Shown: positions 19,985-28,314 of the stretch, in pieces
Numbering within the stretch: position 1 is the stretch's first letter
Layout: each line of letters starts with the position of its first letter
The notes under the pieces: model-generated
What the model saw: only the letters and a program-made list of their open reading frames with translations
What the model was told of the DNA's origin: nothing
Database searches by the model: none
Assembly (NCBI RefSeq): GCF_001434835.1
Contig: NZ_AZDV01000026.1
Coordinates: 212,063 to 276,062 of the forward strand
Source: Levilactobacillus acidifarinae DSM 19394 = JCM 15949
GTDB taxonomy: Bacteria; Bacillota; Bacilli; Lactobacillales; Lactobacillaceae
DNA length: 64,000 nt
Reading direction: 5' to 3'
Made by a program: the position numbers and the translations under genes

Positions 19985-20183
19985 TTTACTGGTGCTCCTT
20001 CAGTTATCGAGCGTAACACGCGGCTTTATCACGTAAACCAAAGAGGCACGATTCTTGACGGCAAAGAACTTTCTACTTTCTAACCCTGTTTTTTACGGAT
20101 GATGGTAGCCATTTAGGGACTAATTTTACGACTAACTAAATTTTTGCGGACCGAAAGAGACTTAAGCCTGGTTCATAGAATTG

Positions 20184-21338
20184 TTAATGGTGGTTGGCCA
20201 ACCGGTGAGCTAAGCGAAAACCCAGGCCGATGGTCAGGCCCATCAACAGGAGAAACAGGCCTAAAACGGGGAACCAGGTATGGGTCACGTCGTGCAGTTG
20301 TCCGAGGAGCACCGGCCCCGTTGCGGCCAATAGGTAACCCACGGATTGGGCCAGGGCCGAGCGGTGGGCGACCGTAGTTACTACCGCACTACTGGTGGCG
20401 ATGAGGTTTAAGGCCAGGCTGAAAATCAACGCGGCGGTAAAGCCCAGCACGCTAGCGGCGACCCACCAACCGGCGCCCGTCCAGGCCAGACTGAGGAGGC
20501 CCACTAAATAACCGGCACCCAGGCCCCAGAGCAGGTGGCGTGGGTTGGTCACCCAGTTTAAGACCAGCGCGGCGGGGATCCCCACCAGTTGGAAGACGGC
20601 CAGTAAGTTGCCGGCCTGCGTGGTGGTGGCACCCAGGGCGTGGAAAATGTCGGGGAGCCAGGCAATCAGACTGTAGAAGACCAGGGATTGCAGGCCCATG
20701 AACAGGGTCAATAACCGGGCGGTCCGGTCGTGCACCAAGAGCGACAACAGATTCGCGTGATCGGCGGTCGTGGATTGAGTCTGGCGGGGCGACCGTGGGA
20801 GTTTCACCCAGAGGGTCACGCCTAAGGTCACGGCGGCGGGTAACGCAAAGCTGCGCAGGACGGTGGCCCAGCCCCAGAGTTGAGCGAGGGGGATGGCCAG
20901 GGCGGTCCCGACGGCGGCGACCACGTTCATGGTGACGGCGTAGTAGCTGGTCAACCGCGTGGTGGTCGCGTGAGACGAGCTGGTTTGCGCAATCATGATG
21001 GGCACCAAGACGTTTAACGCAGCAATGGCTAGCCCGATTAATAGGGTACCGATTAACAGGCAAAAGGTGTTGGTCGGGCGCAGCAGGTTGGCGATGACCA
21101 GTAGTCCGGTCGACGTAAGCAGTAGGGGCTGAGCGCCAAACCGCTGGTGTAACCGCGGTGTTAAAAGCGCCCCGCCGGCAAAGCAGAGTAACGGAATGGT
21201 GACTAATAGGGCGGTGGTGGCGCTGGTCACGTGTAGTGCTCGTTGGATGGTCCCGAACAGGGGCGTGATGGCGGTGACGGCCAGCCGTAGGTTCATGGCG
21301 GTCAAGAGAATTAAAGTCGTTTTAGCATTTTTGAACAT
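20184..21338 (-). CDS. MFS transporter, CynX/NimT family
   Basis: A 384-residue major-facilitator protein with about 12 predicted helices. The opening NLRLAVTAITPLFGTIQ and the LTSYYAVTMNVVAAVGTALAIP stretch are characteristic of the CynX/NimT family, whose members move cyanate, nitroimidazoles or other small anions and drugs. The substrate here is unknown. It is monocistronic. Its AAGGAG site lies inside the 3' arm of a hairpin in the leader (see the leader feature), so expression is likely controlled at RNA level. Confidence 0.85.
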   Translation of the reverse strand: MFKNAKTTLILLTAMNLRLAVTAITPLFGTIQRALHVTSATTALLVTIPLLCFAGGALLTPRLHQRFGAQPLLLTSTGLLVIANLLRPTNTFCLLIGTLLIGLAIAALNVLVPIMIAQTSSSHATTTRLTSYYAVTMNVVAAVGTALAIPLAQLWGWATVLRSFALPAAVTLGVTLWVKLPRSPRQTQSTTADHANLLSLLVHDRTARLLTLFMGLQSLVFYSLIAWLPDIFHALGATTTQAGNLLAVFQLVGIPAALVLNWVTNPRHLLWGLGAGYLVGLLSLAWTGAGWWVAASVLGFTAALIFSLALNLIATSSAVVTTVAHRSALAQSVGYLLAATGPVLLGQLHDVTHTWFPVLGLFLLLMGLTIGLGFRLAHRLANHH

Positions 21339-21431
21339 AAAAAAGACACTCCTTTAGGCTCTTCCAGCCTAGCAGCAGTGTCTACTAGTAAACATGACGA
21401 ACGCGCGGTTCGCTATCGGAATTAATTTGAT
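21339..21431 (-). promoter_or_regulatory. Structured leader RNA with terminator overlapping the ribosome binding site
   Basis: Minus-strand hairpin: outer arms AGACACT/AGTGTCT, inner arms AGGCT/AGCCT, then six T and the ATG. The AAGGAG ribosome binding site is inside the 3' arm, so folding would both terminate transcription and hide the start. A second small hairpin (CGAAC/GTTCG) lies upstream. A short ATG frame ending in two Cys codons and TAG sits before it but has no ribosome binding site. It matches no riboswitch class I can recognise. Confidence 0.6.
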
Positions 21432-21437
21432 GACCAG

Positions 21438-21466
21438 AGTATACCCGAAATTACGGCGCGTGACAA
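21438..21466 (-). promoter_or_regulatory. Promoter of the cynX-like gene
   Basis: Minus-strand TTGTCA (21466-21461), a 17-bp spacer and TATACT (21443-21438). It gives a leader of about 93 nt. Confidence 0.8.
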
Positions 21467-21578
21467 GCCACAATTAAACGGCAGTTGTAAAAGTGTCGCA
21501 ATGGGAGCGAATCTGATAAACTTAAACGGGAAAGATTTTTAGCGAATCAATTAATTAAACTTAAAGGAAGTCATGAAC

Positions 21579-23561
21579 ATGACACACATCGTAACGGGCA
21601 TCGTGGCCCACGTCGATGCCGGCAAGACCACGTTATCCGAAGCGCTTCTGTACCGCTCCGGTGAGTTGCGGCAACTGGGTCGCGTCGACAACGGGGATGC
21701 CTTTTTGGACCCCAACGAGCTGGAAAAACAGCGCGGCATCACCATTTTTTCACACGAAGCTAATCTTCGGTATCACGACTTGAAGCTGACGATGTTGGAC
21801 ACCCCGGGACACGTGGACTTTGCGGCCCAAACCGAACAGGTGCTGAGCGTCTTGGATTACGCCATCCTGGTGGTATCGGGGACCGATGGCATTCAGGGCT
21901 ACACGCGTACCCTGTGGCGTTTGCTGGAACGCTACCACGTGCCGGTATTCATCTTCGTCAATAAAATGGACGTGACCGGCACCAACCAGGCGCAAGTCCT
22001 ATCCCAGCTCCAGGCCAATTTTTCGGCGGGCTGTTTGGCCTTTGACGCGGACGCTACTACTCCACAGTTGAGTGAAGATACCATCGAGGACGTGGCCTCA
22101 CAAGACGATGACGTGCTGGCCGACTTTTTAGAGGCCGGTCAGCTGAGCGACGACACAATCCGGCAACTGATCCAACGCCGCAAGGTTTTCCCGTGTTACT
22201 TCGGGTCGGCCCTAAAGGTCGCCGGGGTGGACGCCTTACTGGCGGGACTGGACCACTGGACCGCCGCACCCACCTATCCGGCTGAATTTGGCGCACAGGT
22301 CTTTAAGATTTCTCACACGGACAAGCACGAGCGCCTGACCTGGGTGCGGGTGACTGGCGGCGACCTCAAGCCTAAAGACGTGGTGTTAGGCGACCAAAAG
22401 GCTAACCAGCTCCGCCAATATAACGGCGAAAAGTTCACCGCCCAACCGGTGATCCACGCCGGCGAAGTTTGTGCGATTCCGGGTTTGACCGACACGCAAC
22501 CGGGACAGGGCCTCGGGAGCCAGGCCAACGCCGCAACGCCGGCCATGCAACCGGTCCTGACCTACGCGTTGGACCCACAAGCTGAAGACCTGCACGCCTG
22601 TCTGGCCGCGTTGCGCGAACTCGAGGACGAAGACCCACAGCTGCACGTGTCGTGGTCCAGCCAGCTACAGGAATTACGGGTCCAGATCATGGGCGACGTC
22701 CAGTTGGAAATTCTCCAACAGATTTTAACGGACCGCTTCCACCTGACCGTGGGCTTCGATGCCGGCAGTATCCTGTACCGCGAAACCATCACGCACGCCG
22801 TTGAAGGGGTCGGGCACTTTGAACCGCTGCGGCACTACGCCGAGGTGCACGTACTGATGCAGCCCACGCCGCGCGGTAGCGGATTAACGTTTGCGGCTGA
22901 TTGTAGTTTAGAAATTTTGGGCAAAAACTGGCAACATCAGGTCTTGACCAACCTACAAGCGAAGACCCAACTCGGAGTCTTAGTGGGCGCGCCGTTGACC
23001 GACATGCGGGTCACCCTGGTCACGGGCCGCGCCAGCATCGTTCATTCGGTGGGCGGCGACTTTCGGGAGGCCACCTGGCGTTCGGTCCGGCAGGGCTTGA
23101 TGATGCTGAAAACCCAAAATCAATGTCAATTGTTAGAACCCTGGTACCGGTTCCGCCTCGAAGTGGGCCAGGACCAGCTGGGGCGGGCCATGAGCGACAT
23201 CCAACGTCTACACGGTGACTTTGACACGCCGGACGGGACCACCAACGCCACGGGCCTGGTCGCCTTGACCGGGGTGGCCCCGGTCAGTGAAATGCAGGGG
23301 TATTCTCAAGAGGTCCGGGCCTACACCCACGGTCAGGGACAACTGGAATGCCTGATTGACGGCTACCGACCGTGCCATAACGCGGCCGAGGTGATAGCCG
23401 CTCAGGCTTACGACCCGGTGGCGGACCTCCCCAACACGCCGGATTCGGTGTTCTGTGCCCACGGGGCCGGGTACCCGGTCAAGTGGGACCAGGTTCCATC
23501 AATGGCCCACGTGCCGTACGCGTATACGGCTGCGGCATTGGAGCAATTACCGTTAGATTAG
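21579..23561 (+). CDS. TetM/EF-G-like translational GTPase
   Basis: A ribosomal-protection-type GTPase of about 660 residues, related to TetM/TetO and EF-G. The G domain shows G1 AHVDAGKTT, G2 RGITI, G3 DTPGHVDF and G4 NKMD. Later segments (ELEDEDPQLHVSW, then QIMGDVQLEILQQIL) match domains II-III, and the C-terminal part matches domains IV-V. An AAAGGAAG site supports a start at ATG 21573 or 21579. Lactobacilli often carry such a chromosomal gene without high resistance, so drug resistance cannot be claimed from sequence alone. Confidence 0.85.
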   Translation: MTHIVTGIVAHVDAGKTTLSEALLYRSGELRQLGRVDNGDAFLDPNELEKQRGITIFSHEANLRYHDLKLTMLDTPGHVDFAAQTEQVLSVLDYAILVVSGTDGIQGYTRTLWRLLERYHVPVFIFVNKMDVTGTNQAQVLSQLQANFSAGCLAFDADATTPQLSEDTIEDVASQDDDVLADFLEAGQLSDDTIRQLIQRRKVFPCYFGSALKVAGVDALLAGLDHWTAAPTYPAEFGAQVFKISHTDKHERLTWVRVTGGDLKPKDVVLGDQKANQLRQYNGEKFTAQPVIHAGEVCAIPGLTDTQPGQGLGSQANAATPAMQPVLTYALDPQAEDLHACLAALRELEDEDPQLHVSWSSQLQELRVQIMGDVQLEILQQILTDRFHLTVGFDAGSILYRETITHAVEGVGHFEPLRHYAEVHVLMQPTPRGSGLTFAADCSLEILGKNWQHQVLTNLQAKTQLGVLVGAPLTDMRVTLVTGRASIVHSVGGDFREATWRSVRQGLMMLKTQNQCQLLEPWYRFRLEVGQDQLGRAMSDIQRLHGDFDTPDGTTNATGLVALTGVAPVSEMQGYSQEVRAYTHGQGQLECLIDGYRPCHNAAEVIAAQAYDPVADLPNTPDSVFCAHGAGYPVKWDQVPSMAHVPYAYTAAALEQLPLD

Positions 23562-23571
23562 ATATACCATA

Positions 23572-23612
23572 AAAAATCAGACGTCGTGCCGGTGGGCACT
23601 CGTCTGATTTTT
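23572..23612 (+). terminator. Terminator of the TetM-like gene
   Basis: Twelve-base arms AAAAATCAGACG and CGTCTGATTTTT with a 17-nt loop. Confidence 0.9.
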
Positions 23613-23782
23613 AAGCTTATTGATATTTGGGCGAGAAGACACGTTCTTTTAAGGACGTGATGAATCGCCTTAACTTTTTCGTGTACTTGTAAACCGTATT
23701 ACTAGTAAGGCAGCTATATACTGATATTGGAATAGTCACTTGAACAACCAATGAGATAGGCTCCGCGAAAGGTGGTGAGCCG

Positions 23783-23851
23783 ATGCTAAAAGGCATCAAG
23801 CTTCGTCTGTACCCAACTCGGACTCAGGAAGGCCAGTTATGGCAATTATAA
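23783..23851 (+). pseudogene. tnpB (IS200/IS605 orfB) N-terminal remnant
   Basis: A 22-codon frame starting MLKGIKLRLYPTRTQEG, the typical start of IS605-family TnpB (the RuvC-like nuclease related to Cas12). It ends at TAA 23849-23851, where the similarity stops. An AAAGGTGGTGAG ribosome binding site is preserved. The rest of the element is gone, and the fragment runs into the 3' end of a minus-strand small gene. No transposase tnpA or clear element ends are seen. Confidence 0.75.
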
Positions 23852-23977
23852 GGTATTGGCTCGATCTAGGGCCTTGGTCTGAGCACAGCGCGCATTATAG
23901 TCCGTAACGAACTGGCGCGGATTCCAACTAATGGTGGTTAATTGCGTCAGAGTTTTAGAATCGATTTTGGTTAACAT
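23846..23977 (-). CDS. Small protein, 43 residues, possibly truncated
   Basis: A short minus-strand frame starting MLTKIDSKTLTQL, with a good AGGAG site 8 bp before the ATG. It is soluble and has no recognisable domain. It is 48 bp downstream of the 24026-24451 gene and may be co-transcribed with it. Its stop codon lies at the junction with the tnpB remnant, so an element insertion may have cut off a longer protein. Confidence 0.5.
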   Translation of the reverse strand: MLTKIDSKTLTQLTTISWNPRQFVTDYNARCAQTKALDRANTL

Positions 23978-24025
23978 GACTTTCACTCCTTATAGGTCAC
24001 CAAATTAAAGGCGTTGGGAAAATTA

Positions 24026-24451
24026 CTAGGATTTGTGATGCGAGGGTCCGGGGTCTTTGGGCCACAAACCTTTTTTGATTAGATAGCACTTTTGCCAATA
24101 AAAGTGGATTCGGTTAAATTGACGCTTGAACCAATTAGCGTTGGGCGTAAATGTCAAATTTACCCTAGTAATCACGGGGCCGCTAGCAACGGTGCTTGGG
24201 TCTGCTAAGATGTCTAAACGTGCGTCCGGTATTCTGGGGCCGTGATGAATCACGGCTTGCGGAATCGCAAACGTGTAAAAGATTCGTTTCTTGCCATGGC
24301 CATTGACCATCACGACCAATGTCATGTCCCCAACTTCTTGCAATCCAACATAGGTATCGTCGGTGACGTCATACCCTTTAGTTTTGACCTGGCCCATGGT
24401 TTGATGGGCCAGGTCGTTTAGCGCCTGCTGCATATCAATTATCTGTGTCAT
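24026..24451 (-). CDS. Hypothetical protein, 141 residues
   Basis: I do not recognise this protein. It starts MTQIIDMQQALNDLAHQ, has a central beta-rich part (MTLVVMVNGHGKKRIFYTFAIP) and a basic, aromatic C-terminus (NWFKRQFNRIHFYWQKCY). There is no signal peptide. AAAGGAGAAAAGCG precedes the ATG. The next gene on the strand is the 43-residue frame. Lactobacillar codon use suggests it is real. Confidence 0.7.
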   Translation of the reverse strand: MTQIIDMQQALNDLAHQTMGQVKTKGYDVTDDTYVGLQEVGDMTLVVMVNGHGKKRIFYTFAIPQAVIHHGPRIPDARLDILADPSTVASGPVITRVNLTFTPNANWFKRQFNRIHFYWQKCYLIKKGLWPKDPGPSHHKS

Positions 24452-24595
24452 CGCTTTTCTCCTTTCGAGCGACCTTCAAAAAATAAATTTACCGCTAATA
24501 GATCCCTTTTAACGTACCTAGGCGCCAGCCTTGTATAGGATACGCAAAATGCAAAAACGATTGCGACTCACAGTGACTACTAAACTTATTTTGAT

Positions 24596-24625
24596 AAAAA
24601 AAGGCTCAGCCTGTTGGCTGAGTCT
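24596..24625 (-). terminator. Terminator of the toxin-antitoxin operon
   Basis: Arms GGCTCAGCC and GGCTGAGTC with a four-base loop; seven T follow on the minus strand. Confidence 0.85.
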
Positions 24626-24630
24626 TAGGA

Positions 24631-24918
24631 TTACGAAATAATTGATTCTAAATTCCATGTTAATTTTAAATCCAGGCCATTAGCAACCTGCTGCAAGGTC
24701 TTTAACGGGACCTCTTCGCCACGCTCAATTTGGCCGATATCGTTAGCGGAAAGACCAACTTTTTGGGCCAATTGTTGCCGGGATAAGTTGGCTTTTTGTC
24801 GTGCTTGATATAACTGGTAACCAACTTCAAATTTAACGTTGGCCTCTTCAAAGAGCTTACGTTCTTGAGGGTCATTTAAACGGTCATTTAAGAAGTCGTC
24901 AAATGAAATATTAGCCAT
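24631..24918 (-). CDS. HigA/XRE-type antitoxin
   Basis: A 95-residue helix-turn-helix protein. The HTH covers about residues 35-90 (LYQARQKANLSRQQLAQKVG, then NDIGQIERGEEVPLKTLQQV). The frame is open further upstream, but ATG 24918 with CAGGAGG ahead is the real start. It overlaps the upstream toxin gene by 8 bp. In this family the antitoxin binds both the toxin and the operon promoter. Confidence 0.9.
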   Translation of the reverse strand: MANISFDDFLNDRLNDPQERKLFEEANVKFEVGYQLYQARQKANLSRQQLAQKVGLSANDIGQIERGEEVPLKTLQQVANGLDLKLTWNLESIIS

Positions 24919-25276
24919 GATTGCCTCCTGAAAGATATTCATTGCGTAGTTGCTTTTCGTGCGTGATTTCTTTTTGTGGGGTCCGTTGAGTTTTCTTGGT
25001 GAACCCGTGAGTGATGACATACTGTGAACCCGCAACATGAAAATACAGGGCTCGATGGATACTTTTGCCGTTACGTGAGCGAATCTCATAAAGGTTAGTA
25101 TCCAATTTCTTCACCCATTGTACGCGCTGCGCGTGCATCAAGCCAATATTTTCAACTTTCTGAATCGTCAATAAGAGGTCACGTGTATCGCGGTCGGGCA
25201 AGGTTGCTAAAAATTCCGTGAATTCAACGTGTCCATTCATGCGTTGGTAAAATTCAAATTTCGGCTTATCAATCAT
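24911..25276 (-). CDS. HigB/RelE-like toxin (phage Gp49-like family)
   Basis: A 121-residue basic protein. Segments VQWVKKLDTNLYEIRSR, then HRALYFHVAGSQYVITHGFTKKTQRTP, match the RelE-fold Gp49/HigB toxins, ribosome-dependent mRNA interferases. The conserved aromatic and lysine residues of the C-terminal strand (GFTKK) are kept. The toxin gene comes first and the antitoxin second, as in higBA. The pair looks complete. Confidence 0.88.
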   Translation of the reverse strand: MIDKPKFEFYQRMNGHVEFTEFLATLPDRDTRDLLLTIQKVENIGLMHAQRVQWVKKLDTNLYEIRSRNGKSIHRALYFHVAGSQYVITHGFTKKTQRTPQKEITHEKQLRNEYLSGGNHG

Positions 25277-25368
25277 TGTTATTTAGCCCGCAAAGTATTC
25301 TGCCCCGTGGCCATCCATCTCCTTTATCCGATTAGTCTGTTCGCACTCTGGCCACTAGCCGGCACGGC

Positions 25369-25476
25369 TTATGCTTCAGATGATCGGTTAGGAGATCCCT
25401 TAGCCGTCGTGGTTAAACCGGTCCATAAGCCGAGGCCTAAGCCCACGACCAGAACCCCCTGAATCAATTTTTGCAT
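25369..25476 (-). CDS. Small hydrophobic peptide, 35 residues
   Basis: A minus-strand frame with a strong GGGAGG site 8-9 bp before ATG 25476. It codes a short positively charged start, one hydrophobic segment (IQGVLVVGLGLGLW) and a polar tail. It could be a small membrane protein, a type I toxin-like peptide or a leader. An extended -10 (TGTAGACT) is near 25513. It lies 92 bp upstream of the higBA-like pair on the same strand. No homologue is recognised. Confidence 0.55.
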   Translation of the reverse strand: MQKLIQGVLVVGLGLGLWTGLTTTAKGSPNRSSEA

Positions 25477-25658
25477 GAAAATCATCCTCCCGGTGAATCT
25501 GATTTTAGTCTACACTTTTGCGGGTTTAGGGATTAAAAGGTTGGCCGGTTTATGAAAATCTTTATAGGAAGGTTGGCGTTGCCAGACCGTCAACGTGGGG
25601 TTTTGGTCGTCAATTTAGTAGACTAAAAGAAACGGACAACAGGGGGATAATCGACGTT

Positions 25659-26324
25659 ATGGATATCACGTTTAACACCGCGTTTGCGGAACAGCTGCAA
25701 GCCGCCGGTCATGCGGTTTTGGCCTTGCCGTTAGCACTGCAAGTCGGCAACCTTGAGCGGTTAACCGACCCGCAGGACGCCTTTTGGACTTGGCAAGGTG
25801 GGGAGTCTGCCGGTCAGGGGTTCCAGCGGAGTCAAGATCGGGTGCGGCAACTGAAAAAAGTTATCGCAACGGGTGACACTTTAACCGTCTGGGTCAGCGC
25901 CACCGCCGACGACCAACTGGGATACTGGTGGCTGTGTGTGCTGTTGGGGGCGGCCCCGAACCGTCTTACGCAAGTCACCGTGCCGTTAATGGGGCCGGGG
26001 CCGACCCCGGGAACCTGGCAAACCTGGGCCCATTTAGGGGAAGTCGTCTTGCCAGTCGAGCGGACTAGCCGCCGAGACATCGCACTAACGGAACGAACCG
26101 CGGCCGGCGTGGCGTGGTCGGGAATGGTGCGGGCAGCCAGCGCATTACGGGTGTTGCTCAACGGGAACCTGGTCGCGGTGCCCGTGACGTTTTACGACAA
26201 TTTGCTGCACGCGCAACAGCGGCCATCCCGTTCAGCCCAGCAGATTGCCGAGGCCACCTGGTTAAGTTTACCGAGTGGCCCCCCAATTTGGTGGTACGAG
26301 TGGCGGTTAGCGATGCTGCGTTAA
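25659..26324 (+). CDS. Hypothetical protein, possibly DUF1835-like
   Basis: A 221-residue soluble protein. The stretch TLTVWVSATADDQLGYWWLCVLLG recalls the DUF1835 core, where a D-x-x-Q-L segment follows a beta strand. The C-terminal part (TFYDNLLHAQQ, then IWWYEWRLAMLR) is like the helical tail of such proteins. The match is by eye only. The gene stands alone, with AGGGGG about 12 bp before the ATG, a little far for a ribosome binding site. Confidence 0.6.
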   Translation: MDITFNTAFAEQLQAAGHAVLALPLALQVGNLERLTDPQDAFWTWQGGESAGQGFQRSQDRVRQLKKVIATGDTLTVWVSATADDQLGYWWLCVLLGAAPNRLTQVTVPLMGPGPTPGTWQTWAHLGEVVLPVERTSRRDIALTERTAAGVAWSGMVRAASALRVLLNGNLVAVPVTFYDNLLHAQQRPSRSAQQIAEATWLSLPSGPPIWWYEWRLAMLR

Positions 26325-26449
26325 TTAGCAGGAGGGATTTGAACGGCAGGGAATTACTAGCAGACACCTGAAACCCCAATCACCACAAACCGGCGGTCCC
26401 TTAAAATTACGCAGGGCCGCCGGTCGAGAGAGAGTAGGGTGTTAAAGTT

Positions 26450-26653
26450 TTAAGCTTCGTGTTGCGGTGTCATGAATGGCGTGCATTGGCCTAACGCGGC
26501 CGTGATAATCGCTTGGGCGGTTTCAAAGTCCCGTTTACTGATCACCACCACGTCCGCGTTGGCCTGATGGACCATTACCGGATGATGAGTGACCGTTACT
26601 TGCCGGGCCATTTGCGCGAAACTAGCTGGTTTTGCGGTGAGTTTAGTGGTCAT
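26450..26653 (-). CDS. Orphan antitoxin-like protein (Phd/YefM type)
   Basis: A 67-residue protein with QMARQVTVTHHPVMVHQANADVV-like layout typical of the Phd/YefM DNA-binding half, followed by VISKRDFETAQ. AGGGGG precedes ATG 26653; a longer frame upstream has no ribosome binding site. No RelE/YoeB toxin gene is adjacent, so it is either an orphan antitoxin or a small regulator. Confidence 0.7.
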   Translation of the reverse strand: MTTKLTAKPASFAQMARQVTVTHHPVMVHQANADVVVISKRDFETAQAIITAALGQCTPFMTPQHEA

Positions 26654-26759
26654 CGAATTACCCCCTAAAGTTAGAATATGAAGCTTGGCGAGGTTCAACC
26701 TCTATAAGGACAGTTTAACCGGTCGGTCGGCAACTTGCAGGGGGGCTTCGCTAAAGTTT

Positions 26760-26777
26760 TTCTGAAAAATTCTCAGA
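26760..26777 (+). promoter_or_regulatory. Putative response-regulator site, copy a
   Basis: Direct half-sites TTCTGA and TTCTCA start exactly 10 bp apart, followed by GA. Same pattern and orientation as 31752-31769 and 32859-32876. It lies between the orphan antitoxin gene and the histidine kinase gene. Confidence 0.5.
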
Positions 26778-26879
26778 GACTAGTGAACTAGGTTGGCGGA
26801 TAACGGTACTACCGAAACACACGTCAACGTGAGGCCCTGGGCGACCAGCGCCACCCCCTTTCCCTTATTCAACTTAAAT

Positions 26880-26920
26880 CCCCGGTAACGTCGGTTAATG
26901 CTGACGTTACCGGGGATTTT
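26880..26920. terminator. Bidirectional terminator after the two-component operon
   Basis: Perfect 13-base arms (26880-26892 and 26903-26915) with a 10-nt loop, T-rich on both sides. Confidence 0.88.
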
Positions 26921-26925
26921 GATGC

Positions 26926-28314
26926 TTAGTCGTTAGGCAGTAAGGTGGCAAGTTGTAACGTAAAGACGGTGCCGTGCGGCTGGTTGTCAGTCACGGTGAT
27001 GGTGGCGTGGTTTAACTCCACCAACCGTGCGACGATGGCCAGGCCTAAGCCGGTCCCCGGAATCTCTTGGGAGCGGGCCTGATCCACCCGGTAGAAGCGT
27101 TCGAAGATGTGGGCCTTTTCGTCGGCGGGCACGCCCATCCCCAGATCGGCCACGCTAAGCGTTGGTCCGGTCGGTTCGTCGGTGACGGTCACGGTGATGG
27201 GCGTGGTGGCTGGCGAATACTTACTGGCGTTACTGAGAAGGGCCAAGAGGATCTGGCGCAAACTGTTCACGTTAACGGCAGCCACCGTTGGCTGGGTCGG
27301 CAAGACGACGTGAATCGCCTGGGGGATCCCCGGTTGGTTATCGTTGACCGTTTCGGTCACCACGTCCTGTAAGGTCACGTAATCCAGTTTCAGATCGGTG
27401 TGGTCCATCCGCGATAACCGTAATAGACTCTCGACCAACGCCTGCATGCGGTGCGATTCGTGGTCGATGGCGTCTAGGGATTTGGGAATGATTTCCGGTT
27501 TCTGCTGACCGTGACGCTTGATCAGACTGACGTGACCCTGAATCGAGGTCAGCGGGGTACGTAGCTCGTGGGAGGCGTCCGAAACGAATTGGTGGTCGCG
27601 TAAGACTTGTTGGTTCAACGAAGCTAACAGGTCGTTGATTTCGGTGCCTAAGTCGTGCACCTCCACGGGACTTTGCGGTACGGGCAAGGCCTCGTGGTAC
27701 GAGACGTTTTCGGCGTGGTTGATCTGCTTGGCAGCCTCCGTTAGGTGGGCCAGCGGTTGATTTAGCCGTTTAGCCAGTAAGCGGATGATGTAATAGCTGA
27801 GGACGCTACAGAACAGTAACACGAAGACCAGGTCCATCAGAATCAACCGAAAGATGTGCACGACGCTGTTTAGGCTGGTCCAGGTTTCGTAGTAAATGTG
27901 TTTGGCTTCTAACCCCGAGCGGTAGTATAGCCCGTAGCCGGCGCGGTACCGCACGGCCGGGAAGACCGGCAGGGTGGTTTCCTGAGCGGCCAAGAATTTT
28001 TTGGCGTGGGGGGAATAGAATTGTTCTTGTTTTTTACCGGGCAACTTGGTGTGGACCTTGACGAAGGTGTCGTGGGTGTCGATGGGACTGTTGAGCTTCC
28101 ACTGACGCCAGTCGGGTGCGTCGTCGATGAAGGAGCGGTTGAGGCTCTTTTCCAGGGTGACGGCGTCCTGCATGCGACTGCGGGTCAAGCGGTAACCGAC
28201 CACCAGCGAAATGGAGATCCCGGTAATGGCCACAATCAGTAACATGGTCCAGGTAAACGTCCGGGTAATCTGCGCGGCGTTGGACCGCCCGCGAAAGTTA
28301 GACATCGGCATCAT
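26926..28314 (-). CDS. Sensor histidine kinase
   Basis: Membrane-bound kinase of 462 residues. Two transmembrane helices (about 20-42 and 155-178) enclose an extracellular sensor of some 110 residues. A HAMP-like region follows. The H-box HELRTPLTS is near residue 250, the N-box LLALLSNASKYSP near 355, then the ADLGMGVP and GTGLGLAIV ATP-lid motifs. The ATG overlaps the end of the response regulator gene by about 17 bp. It belongs to the OmpR/EnvZ-like class, with an unknown signal. Confidence 0.95.
   Translation of the reverse strand: MMPMSNFRGRSNAAQITRTFTWTMLLIVAITGISISLVVGYRLTRSRMQDAVTLEKSLNRSFIDDAPDWRQWKLNSPIDTHDTFVKVHTKLPGKKQEQFYSPHAKKFLAAQETTLPVFPAVRYRAGYGLYYRSGLEAKHIYYETWTSLNSVVHIFRLILMDLVFVLLFCSVLSYYIIRLLAKRLNQPLAHLTEAAKQINHAENVSYHEALPVPQSPVEVHDLGTEINDLLASLNQQVLRDHQFVSDASHELRTPLTSIQGHVSLIKRHGQQKPEIIPKSLDAIDHESHRMQALVESLLRLSRMDHTDLKLDYVTLQDVVTETVNDNQPGIPQAIHVVLPTQPTVAAVNVNSLRQILLALLSNASKYSPATTPITVTVTDEPTGPTLSVADLGMGVPADEKAHIFERFYRVDQARSQEIPGTGLGLAIVARLVELNHATITVTDNQPHGTVFTLQLATLLPND

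Noticed and set aside
24631..25089. A 152-residue frame covering the antitoxin
   Set aside because: The first 57 residues read the toxin gene in another frame. The ribosome binding site supports ATG 24918.
25229..25462. Plus-strand frame of 77 residues
   Set aside because: No ribosome binding site; the 35-residue frame on the other strand has a much better start.
26114..26379. Frames overlapping the 3' end of the DUF1835-like gene
   Set aside because: Out of frame with a well-supported gene and without translation signals.
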